From Syntrophaceae bacterium UBA2208 (GTDB taxonomy: Bacteria; Desulfobacterota; BSN033; UBA1163), in assembly GCA_002327885.1 (NCBI GenBank), contig DCUS01000008.1:1-5054 (forward strand): a stretch of 5,054 bases of DNA. Reading direction: 5' to 3'. The notes below the pieces were generated by a model. The model was not told the DNA's origin, ran no database searches, and saw only the letters and a program-made list of their open reading frames with translations. The position numbers and the translations under genes are program-made. Shown here one piece after another: positions 1-4,614 of this stretch (positions are counted from its first letter, which is position 1; every line of letters begins with the position of its first letter).

Positions 1-436
1 TTTCACTGCGAAGGCGATAGACCCCGGGTGTTCTCACTTGTCCGGAAACATATACTTTGAAACTATTCGCCTCCGTCACGGTTACGGAAACATTGGGGTT
101 CTCAATAAATTCTTTCAATTTCACGGTCAACGATTCCTTCAACTGGAGCGGTGTCAGTCCTGCGGCTTTCACTTCTTGAATGATCGGAAGGGAAATATTA
201 CCGTCCATCCTGACGGGGACCGTTCGGGACAAGGCTTCCTCTCTCCATACATGGATATAAAGAACATCTTCAGCGCCGATGACATATTGATCACTATCCG
301 CTGGCACTTCCGCTTGAACCTGCTTTTTAATAATGCCTTCCCGGTCTGTCTGTGAGCAGACCATGGTTGAGGATATCAAAAAAACCAATAACCCTACGAA
401 TCCCCCTATGAATCCAATGTAAATTGTTTTTTTCAT
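1..436 (-). CDS. Outer-membrane polysaccharide export protein (Wza/OPX family), 3' part outside window
   Basis: Open reading frame from ATG at 436 running off the left edge (145 codons visible). Residues 1-26 are a signal sequence: MKK followed by a hydrophobic run, IGFIGGFVGLLVFLIS. Cys27 follows (TMVC-SQ); this is not a canonical lipobox, so it is either an atypical lipoprotein site or a signal peptidase I site nearby. Residues about 50-122 match the polysaccharide biosynthesis/export domain: YVIGAEDVL, VWREEALS, VRMDGNISLP, AAGLTPLQLKE, NPNVSVTV. Residues 126-145 (KVYVSGQVRTPGVYRL) begin the first SLBB-type beta-grasp domain. Known role of the family: periplasmic/outer-membrane channel component passing capsule or EPS chains out of the cell. 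Similar proteins occur in exosortase/PEP-CTERM-linked EPS clusters, but nothing in the window proves that link. The gene follows the degenerate GGDEF gene by 62 bp on the same strand, so an operon is likely. The family call is strong; the substrate is unknown. Confidence 0.93.
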   Translation of the reverse strand, partial: MKKTIYIGFIGGFVGLLVFLISSTMVCSQTDREGIIKKQVQAEVPADSDQYVIGAEDVLYIHVWREEALSRTVPVRMDGNISLPIIQEVKAAGLTPLQLKESLTVKLKEFIENPNVSVTVTEANSFKVYVSGQVRTPGVYRLRSE

Positions 437-445
437 TTTTTGGCT

Positions 446-451
446 CCCTCC
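446..451 (-). promoter_or_regulatory. Shine-Dalgarno of the OPX gene
   Basis: GGAGGG on the minus strand (within AAAAAAGGAGGGAG) lies 9 nt before the ATG at 436. It fixes that start and shows that the signal-peptide frame is really translated. Confidence 0.85.
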
Positions 452-459
452 TTTTTTAA

Positions 460-480
460 GAGCATAGCGCATAGAGCATA
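460..480 (-). repeat. Three tandem 7-bp units just upstream of the OPX ribosome binding site
   Basis: On the minus strand the sequence reads TATGCTC TATGCGC TATGCTC, three adjacent heptamers with one base change in the middle unit. It sits between the GGDEF-like gene and the OPX Shine-Dalgarno. A TTGACT lies just upstream on the same strand, and with 16 bp spacing TATGCG could act as a poor -10, but this is weak. It could be slippage or a small binding site; function is unknown. Confidence 0.6.
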
Positions 481-498
481 ACGTTAATAAGTCAAAAA

Positions 499-960
499 TC
501 ATGCTGTTTCTGCTCCTAAAGCTTTATTAATGAGATCCATTGTGTTGGTGCCATGCACAGGAAAACAGACCTGATCGATTGTGATTTCAAACCCCTTATT
601 TTTAAAGTCATAATATTTCAGGACATCTTCGAACCGGGATTGAACATAGATTCCGGCCTTTGCGTCCGCATAAGGAAGAAGAACAACGAGTTTGTCTAAT
701 TCTAAAATGCCGATCATGTCGCTTTCGCGCATTTCTTCCAGTAAAAGAGTACTCAATGTGGAGTAACAGTTTTGTAATCCTCCCCCATCACTATTTTTCG
801 ACAATTTTTCAATTTTAAAAAACATGAGGCAGAGGAAATTTTGATAACGTCGAGAACGTTTGACCTCAAGGTCCAAAAGAAAAAGAAATAATTCTCTGTT
901 CAAGAGTCTGTTAACTCCAACCTCCGCGCTTCCCGGAAATTTCGCCTCTAATTTTTCCAC
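499..960 (-). CDS. Degenerate GGDEF-domain protein with retained I-site, putative c-di-GMP receptor
   Basis: A 153-aa soluble protein from GTG at 960. A TTG two codons upstream (966) is possible but only 2 nt from the ribosome site. The fold is recognisable as a GGDEF domain. NRLLNRELFLFLLDLEVKRS RRYQ (residues 17-40) matches the family's LTGLxNRxxF...E..RAxRY opening, LVVLLPYADA (91-100) matches the VVLLPETDA strand-turn after the signature, and CFPVHGTNTMDLINKAL (132-148) matches the C-terminal 'P.HG......L...AD.AL' segment. The active-site loop GG(D/E)EF is replaced by ELDKL (87-91), so cyclase activity is not expected. RESD (78-81) precedes it with exactly five intervening residues, the spacing of the RxxD inhibitory site that binds c-di-GMP in diguanylate cyclases and in PelD. 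There is no membrane segment or other domain. It lies directly upstream of the polysaccharide exporter, which suggests control of EPS output. The fold assignment is good; ligand binding is inferred. Confidence 0.82.
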   Translation of the reverse strand: MEKLEAKFPGSAEVGVNRLLNRELFLFLLDLEVKRSRRYQNFLCLMFFKIEKLSKNSDGGGLQNCYSTLSTLLLEEMRESDMIGILELDKLVVLLPYADAKAGIYVQSRFEDVLKYYDFKNKGFEITIDQVCFPVHGTNTMDLINKALGAETA

Positions 961-968
961 CCTCAACG

Positions 969-975
969 CCCCTTT
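969..975 (-). promoter_or_regulatory. Shine-Dalgarno-like AAAGGGG deciding the GTG start of the GGDEF-like gene
   Basis: AAAGGGG on the minus strand is 8 nt from the GTG at 960 but only 2 nt from the in-frame TTG at 966. GTG is therefore the better start. The motif is not a perfect GGAGG. Confidence 0.55.
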
Positions 976-1068
976 CTTTCCCAGGATAAAATGTGTCCGA
1001 ATGCCACTTTTGGGGTTTTATAAATAATTATTTACAACCCATTGGTCCCTTCCCCCTTCAACAAAACT

Positions 1069-1100
1069 GGTGTCCCATCCTGACGACAGGCAATGACACC
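1069..1100. repeat. Symmetrical 32-bp dyad: weak terminator or regulator-binding site
   Basis: The arms are GGTGTC (1069-1074) and GACACC (1095-1100), with an inner CCTG (1079-1082)/CAGG (1087-1090) pair around loop ACGA. Both internal spacers are 4 bases, so the dyad is symmetrical at two levels. On the minus strand it is followed by AGTTTTGTTG, a poor T-tract, so it could be a weak terminator for the 330-aa activator gene. Equally it lies about 110 bp upstream of the GGDEF-like start, where an activator dyad could sit. No -24/-12 promoter is seen between it and the gene. Confidence 0.55.
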
Positions 1101-1156
1101 TGGTTAATGTCAATTTATTTATGTCGTTCACGCTACCTTCAATCCCTCATTCTTTT

Positions 1157-1176
1157 CTTTAAACATCTTTAAACAT
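1157..1176. repeat. Tandem 10-bp duplication across a stop codon
   Basis: CTTTAAACAT occurs twice in direct succession on the plus strand and spans the TAA stop of the 330-aa gene at 1171-1169. Removing one copy leaves the same stop, so the duplication is neutral to the protein. Replication slippage is the simplest explanation. Confidence 0.7.
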
Positions 1177-2161
1177 CGAGTTGATATTTTTGAATCTTAT
1201 TTAAGAGAGCCTTATAACTGACATGGAGTAATTGCGCTGCCTTCTTCCGGTTCCAGTGCGTTTCTTGTAGTGTGTTAAGAATCATCTCTTTTTCTGCTTC
1301 TTCGGCCGCCCGTTTTCCGGCCTCCTTTAGGTTGAAATTATCTGACCCTGTTGAAGGAATCTGCAATAAACGATCAGGAGATTCAGAGGTTATTCCATTC
1401 TTCCCACTCCGCGCTGAAAGGTCTTCAAGGATTAAATTTTCTTCGCCAAAGATAACCATCCTTTTAATCATATTTTCCAGTTCCCGGATATTTCCGGGCC
1501 ATTGATATTCTTTGAAGATTTGGATCGCTTTTGTGGAAAAAGAGGGCTTGGTTTTCCCATATTTCTTCTTATAGAAATCTAAATAATACTGGGATAATGG
1601 AAGAATCTGATCCTTCCTATCTCTCAAAGGCGGAAGGGTGATATTAATGACATTGATCCTGAAAAATAGGTCTTCCCGAAAATGTCCCTCCATCATCGAT
1701 TTTTCTAAATGGTCTCTCGTCGTGGTGATCACACGGGTGTTGACTATCACATCACCCTCTCCTCCTAAACGAGAAAACATCCCATCCTGGAGAACTTCAA
1801 GAAGTTTTGCTTGAACGGAAATGTCTATCTCCGCAATATCATTTAATAATATCGTTCCGTGATTGGCTAATTCGAACTTCCCGGGTTTTTGATGATAGGC
1901 TCCTGTAAAAGCCCCTTTTTCAAATCCAAAGAGTTCGCTTTCGAGAAGACCTTTCGGAATAGCGTTACAATTTACTTTAATGAAAGGTTTATCCTTGCGA
2001 GGGGAATTTGAATGGATTACCTGGGCTACCAATTCTTTTCCAGTTCCGGTCTCTCCTTTAATCAAAACGGTAATGTCCGTTTTTGCAATCTCATCGATGA
2101 AAGTCCTGATTTTATTCATTTGAGAACTATCAGAAAAAATAATTTTATGAATTTCTTTCAT
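1169..2161 (-). CDS. Sigma-54 activator lacking a sensory domain, with altered Walker B and sensor I
   Basis: A 330-aa AAA+ enhancer-binding protein that begins directly at the AAA+ core, as in PspF or HrpR/HrpS (single-core activators). Walker A is GETGTGKE (36-43). The sigma-54-contacting GAFTGA loop is intact (83-88). FREDLFFR (161-168) carries the arginine-finger region, and WPGNIRELEN (221-230) is the sensor II region. The Fis-type HTH is at about 302-325 (THWNRKKAAQLLHVSYKALL), after a linker of about 50 residues. Two catalytic sites are changed. Walker B, normally LDE, reads LND (106-108; codons AAT GAT). The sensor I Asn, normally ATN, is Arg149 (TTR). The 562-aa paralogue in this window has the canonical residues at both places. 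The start is the first ATG after an in-frame stop. There is no Shine-Dalgarno, and a sigma-54 promoter predicts a leader of only about 5 nt. ATPase activity is probably reduced or absent, so it may act as a modulating subunit. The family call is certain; the loss of activity is inferred. Confidence 0.93.
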   Translation of the reverse strand: MKEIHKIIFSDSSQMNKIRTFIDEIAKTDITVLIKGETGTGKELVAQVIHSNSPRKDKPFIKVNCNAIPKGLLESELFGFEKGAFTGAYHQKPGKFELANHGTILLNDIAEIDISVQAKLLEVLQDGMFSRLGGEGDVIVNTRVITTTRDHLEKSMMEGHFREDLFFRINVINITLPPLRDRKDQILPLSQYYLDFYKKKYGKTKPSFSTKAIQIFKEYQWPGNIRELENMIKRMVIFGEENLILEDLSARSGKNGITSESPDRLLQIPSTGSDNFNLKEAGKRAAEEAEKEMILNTLQETHWNRKKAAQLLHVSYKALLNKIQKYQLDV

Positions 2162-2176
2162 AGTGGTTATATAATG

Positions 2177-2192
2177 AGCAATCTATATGCCA
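2177..2192 (-). promoter_or_regulatory. Sigma-54 (-24/-12) promoter of the 330-aa activator gene
   Basis: The minus strand reads TTGGCATATAGATTGCTC around here. TGGCAT, five bases, then TTGCT fits the RpoN consensus TGGCAY-N5-TTGCW at every specified position, with GG and GC correctly spaced. Taking the C at 2178 as -12 puts the start of transcription near 2166, about 5 nt before the ATG at 2161. This explains the missing ribosome binding site: the mRNA would be nearly leaderless. It is the only full-consensus -24/-12 element I found in the noncoding parts of the window, and it faces a gene for a sigma-54 activator. Confidence 0.85.
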
Positions 2193-2503
2193 AAAATTAA
2201 GGCATTATCTTCTCTTTATTAACTTCTTGAAATTAAAGAATATTCATTAACCCTTATTGATAAGGATTTTAAACCCCTTAAAAATATAAGTAAAAAGTGG
2301 AACAAAAAGGAATATAAGTGGTAAATTATTGCCATCTTTTTATTTTTAGAAAATAAGTGAATTTCGTATCTCTTGTCTCTATTTTACTCAACAAAATTGA
2401 AAATCTTTTCCAACTGTTGTAATTTATTGCTCTTTTTAGATTTATCTTTTCTCTTAAATCCTCCATCACGAGTCATCAGCAACCAATTATAAACATTAAA
2501 AAT
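2193..2503. other. AT-rich regulatory gap upstream of the sigma-54 promoter
   Basis: About 310 bp, strongly AT-rich, between the terminator of the 562-aa gene and the -24/-12 promoter. This is where upstream activator sites should lie. I see a perfect dyad (2252-2265), a second imperfect CCTTA...TATAAG arrangement (about 2275-2290), and AAGTGG at 2295-2300 and 2316-2321. One minus-strand frame from 2476 to 2216 is almost open: a 30-codon stretch, one TAA at 2386-2384, then 55 codons. It has no ribosome site and no recognisable product, so I do not call it a gene. Confidence 0.6.
2252..2265. repeat. Perfect 14-bp dyad, candidate upstream activator site
   Basis: CCTTAT-TG-ATAAGG is a perfect 6+2+6 inverted repeat. 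Its centre is about 92 bp upstream of the predicted start at 2166, the usual distance range for enhancer sites of sigma-54 activators. No T-tract follows it, so a terminator is unlikely. Its role as a binding site is inference. Confidence 0.45.
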
Positions 2504-2538
2504 AACCCGCTTTTACCACTTCGGCAAGAGAAAGGGTT
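2498..2538 (-). terminator. Rho-independent terminator after the 562-aa activator gene
   Basis: On the minus strand AACCC (2538-2534) pairs with GGGTT (2508-2504). Inside it CTCTTGCC pairs with GGTAAAAG, with one G-T wobble and one mismatch, around loop GAAGT. ATTTTTAA follows directly as the T-tract. It lies about 48 bp past the stop at 2586 in the expected orientation. It should insulate the next gene, which has its own sigma-54 promoter. Confidence 0.65.
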
Positions 2539-2585
2539 TTAAAATATTTATATATTTTAGAGGAACCTTTAAGAAAGAATAAGGC

Positions 2586-4274
2586 TCATAACCGAGGGGG
2601 AATAAACCGTTTGTCGAGGTCACATTCTTTAATTTTATTGAGGAGGGTTTTGTAGCTCACATTTAACATATGAGCGGCCTTCTTCCGGTTCCAATTGGTC
2701 ATCTCCAATGCCTTGAGGATTACTTCTGACTCTGCTTTAAACACAGCCTCATAATGGACTTTTTTAAGCGAAGGCCAGTCTTTCTTATCCCGGACCGTTT
2801 CCTTTTTTTCCGGAACAGCATTTTGAACATTTACGGAGGTTAATTCCTCAAAAATTATTTTTTCATCTCCCAGGACAATATATCGTTGAATCACATTTTC
2901 CAATTCTCGAATATTCCCTAACCAATAATACCGGGATAAAAAATCCATCATTCTATCGGAAACGGGACGAACCTCTTTCTGATATTTTTTGCTAAATTTT
3001 TCCATAAAGTACTCAACAAAAATTGGAATCTCCTCCCTCCTTTCCCTCAGAGGAGGAATCGTGATATTTACGACATTTAACCGGTAATAGAGGTCCTCAC
3101 GGAATTGACCATTTTTAATGCCTTCTTCCATATTTTTGTTGGTTGCAATTAATACTCGCACATCGACCTGAACATCTTTTTTGCCCCCTAATCTCGAAAA
3201 CTCCCTGTCCTGAAGAACCTGGAGAAGTTTCCCCTGGAGAGAAAGGCTCATTTCTGAAATTTCATCCAAGAAAATGGTTCCACTGTTGGCCAATTCAAAT
3301 TTCCCCGGTTTTTGCCGATAAGCCCCTGTAAAGGCCCCTTTTTCATATCCGAAGAGCTCACTCTCCAGAAGCTCCTGCGGAAGGGCGGCGCAATTTACCT
3401 TGACAAATGGTTTTTCCCGGCGAAAAGAATTAAGATGGATCGATCGGGCAACGACCTCCTTCCCCACCCCGCTTTCTCCCTGGATCAGCACCGTGACATC
3501 CGTATTGGCGACCTGATCGATAATTTCTTTAATCTGACGCATTTTGTTATTGGCGTAAATAAAGATTCCATCTTTTCCTCTCATCTCACCGACTTCAACA
3601 AAAGTGGAAGCGGAACGGGGAAAGAGTGGAATAATCTTTTCCTTGGAAAAAGATTTACTGGATTCTTTGACCAATCGGTTCATCTCTTTGATTTCTAAAA
3701 AGAAACGAGCCGAGGTCAGGGCCGCTCCAACCTGATTGGAAATATAGGCCAAAGCCAATTTATCCCCCTCATCAAAGGCACCCTTTCGGGAATGGCTGAG
3801 GTTGAAAACCCCCACCACCTGGTCTTTATCCCGGACCGGAAAGCAGATCAGGGAGCTCATCCCATTATTTAAACCAGCCACTTTTACAAAATGAGGCTCT
3901 TTAATGGCATCATTCACCATGACGGCCTGGCCTTCTTTGAGCACCCAACCCGCAATCCCTTCTCCCGATCTAAATTTTTTCCCATTGCTTGATTGGTCCG
4001 AGTAATAAACACTTTTTCTCTCATTTTTTCCACGGGCCGCACGGACAGCCAATTCACCCGAAATGGGATCTTTTAACATTAGAGAGCAGTTTTCAGCGTC
4101 CATTTCATCCATGACGGCATCCAAAATAGCCTTGCAGGTTTCCCCAAAATCAGGAACTTTGAGCAGAGCCCCCTGGACCTTCTGGAAAAGTTTGAATGCC
4201 CTGCCCTTTTTATCGAATGGGAGCAGGACAGGAGAGGAGATATCGTATTGATTGGATTGATGAATTGATTCCAT
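2586..4274 (-). CDS. GAF-domain sigma-54-dependent transcriptional activator (GAF - AAA+ - Fis HTH)
   Basis: A 562-aa enhancer-binding protein. Residues about 38-192 form a GAF sensor: LLKVPDFGETCKAILDAV, then GEGIAGWVLKEGQAVMVNDA (104-123), SLICFPVRDKDQVVGVFNLS (141-160), and a helix ending ISNQVGAALTSARFF. The ligand is unknown. The AAA+ core spans about 235-470: Walker A GESGVGKE (266-273), GAFTGA (313-318), canonical Walker B TIFLDE (333-338), sensor I ATN (377-379), FREDLYYR (391-398), and WLGNIRELEN (451-460), where Leu replaces the usual Pro. The Fis-type HTH is at about 527-549 (NWNRKKAAHMLNVSYKTLL). The start is M at 4274, preceded by AAGGAGGT. An upstream in-frame ATG at 4325 would add 17 residues but has no ribosome site and lies next to a dispersed repeat. 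All catalytic motifs are intact, so this is the competent partner of the 330-aa paralogue. It is the likely activator of the promoter at 2192-2177, since the two recognition helices nearly match. Confidence 0.95.
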   Translation of the reverse strand: MESIHQSNQYDISSPVLLPFDKKGRAFKLFQKVQGALLKVPDFGETCKAILDAVMDEMDAENCSLMLKDPISGELAVRAARGKNERKSVYYSDQSSNGKKFRSGEGIAGWVLKEGQAVMVNDAIKEPHFVKVAGLNNGMSSLICFPVRDKDQVVGVFNLSHSRKGAFDEGDKLALAYISNQVGAALTSARFFLEIKEMNRLVKESSKSFSKEKIIPLFPRSASTFVEVGEMRGKDGIFIYANNKMRQIKEIIDQVANTDVTVLIQGESGVGKEVVARSIHLNSFRREKPFVKVNCAALPQELLESELFGYEKGAFTGAYRQKPGKFELANSGTIFLDEISEMSLSLQGKLLQVLQDREFSRLGGKKDVQVDVRVLIATNKNMEEGIKNGQFREDLYYRLNVVNITIPPLRERREEIPIFVEYFMEKFSKKYQKEVRPVSDRMMDFLSRYYWLGNIRELENVIQRYIVLGDEKIIFEELTSVNVQNAVPEKKETVRDKKDWPSLKKVHYEAVFKAESEVILKALEMTNWNRKKAAHMLNVSYKTLLNKIKECDLDKRFIPPRL

Positions 4275-4285
4275 TTGATTCTCAG

Positions 4286-4293
4286 ACCTCCTT
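4286..4293 (-). promoter_or_regulatory. Strong Shine-Dalgarno fixing the internal ATG start of the GAF activator
   Basis: AAGGAGGT on the minus strand, 11 nt before the ATG at 4274. The spacing is slightly long, but the match is full. The alternative ATG at 4325 is preceded by GACTTTTT with no ribosome site. Confidence 0.75.
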
Positions 4294-4342
4294 GTTTGTT
4301 CCAAAACAATTTTTGATGGTCTCATAAAAAGTCAAAAAAGTA

Positions 4343-4558
4343 GTCGTTGCGAACCCTTGGCCATGTGTCACCCTGAGCGAAGCCCTGCACCACATAGTGT
4401 ACGGGGCGAACCGAAGGATCTCGCTTTTTGGCTCAGGATAAACTCCGTGAAGCAATCTCATGTTTTGTAAGCGCTTGATTTCAAGGGATTGCTTCGGTCG
4501 TTTCCTGCCTCCCCTGCCTATCGGCAGGCAAGGTAGGCAGGCACTCCCTCGCAATGAC
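4343..4558. repeat. Noncoding dispersed palindromic repeat element (GTCATTGCGA type), about 216 bp
   Basis: The ends are inverted copies: GTCGTTGCGA (4343-4352) and TCGCAATGAC (4549-4558), with one mismatch. Inside lie inverted arms GAAGCAATC (4449-4457)/GATTGCTTC (4487-4495) around the palindrome AAGCGCTT (4469-4476). There is also a nested GC-rich hairpin, CCTGCCT/AGGCAGG outside CCTGCC/GGCAGG (4504-4541), and a segment TCACCCTGAGCGAAGC. From memory, modules of the GTCATTGCGAG...GAAGCAATCTC and CACCCTGAGCGAAG type recur in intergenic regions of many bacterial genomes, so I take this as a composite dispersed repeat. There is no transposase and no clear target duplication. It fills most of the gap between the receiver-like gene and the GAF activator gene. 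The open frame 4560-4282 across it is a by-product. Confidence 0.75.
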
Positions 4559-4614
4559 ATTGTGACGCAGTCTGTTGCTAAAGGGAGGGTTACTTACTAT
4601 TTAAAACACCCCGA

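Noticed and set aside
38..355. A 105-codon plus-strand open frame at the left end
   Set aside because: It is antisense to the OPX gene, whose minus-strand frame has a signal peptide, export-domain motifs and a ribosome site.
961..1068. Search for a -24/-12 or strong sigma-70 promoter for the GGDEF-like gene
   Set aside because: TGGCAT on the minus strand near 1007-1002 has no TTGC at the right distance; TTGACA near 1114 has no acceptable -10; TATAAA near 1020 has no -35. No promoter can be called.
2319..2334. Second -24-like TGGCA on the minus strand with TACC about 12 bases on
   Set aside because: The -12 element lacks the GC dinucleotide (CC instead), and a full-consensus promoter lies closer to the gene.
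1272..3698. Several plus-strand open frames of 62-128 codons between 1272 and 3698
   Set aside because: All but 2012-2200 lie wholly antisense to the two activator genes; 2012-2200 is antisense to the start of the 330-aa gene and runs over the sigma-54 promoter. None shows a family match or a convincing ribosome site.
4079..4309. A 76-codon minus-strand frame overlapping the start of the GAF activator
   Set aside because: It is an out-of-frame shadow of the N-terminal coding region and shows no domain.
4275..4325. Extension of the GAF activator to the upstream ATG at 4325 (579 aa)
   Set aside because: There is no ribosome site before 4325, whereas AAGGAGGT precedes the ATG at 4274; the extra residues come from sequence bordering a repeat.
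4343..4558. CRISPR array or insertion sequence reading of the repeat region
   Set aside because: There are no regularly spaced direct repeats, no transposase and no visible target duplication.
4282..4560. A 92-codon minus-strand open frame spanning the repeat
   Set aside because: It is the translation of the palindromic repeat, overlaps the start region of the GAF activator gene in another frame, and resembles no protein family; such frames are a typical by-product of these repeats.
4559..4614. GGGT...ACCC pairing after the receiver-like gene as a terminator
   Set aside because: The stem is only about 4 bp with a long AT-rich loop and no T-tract.
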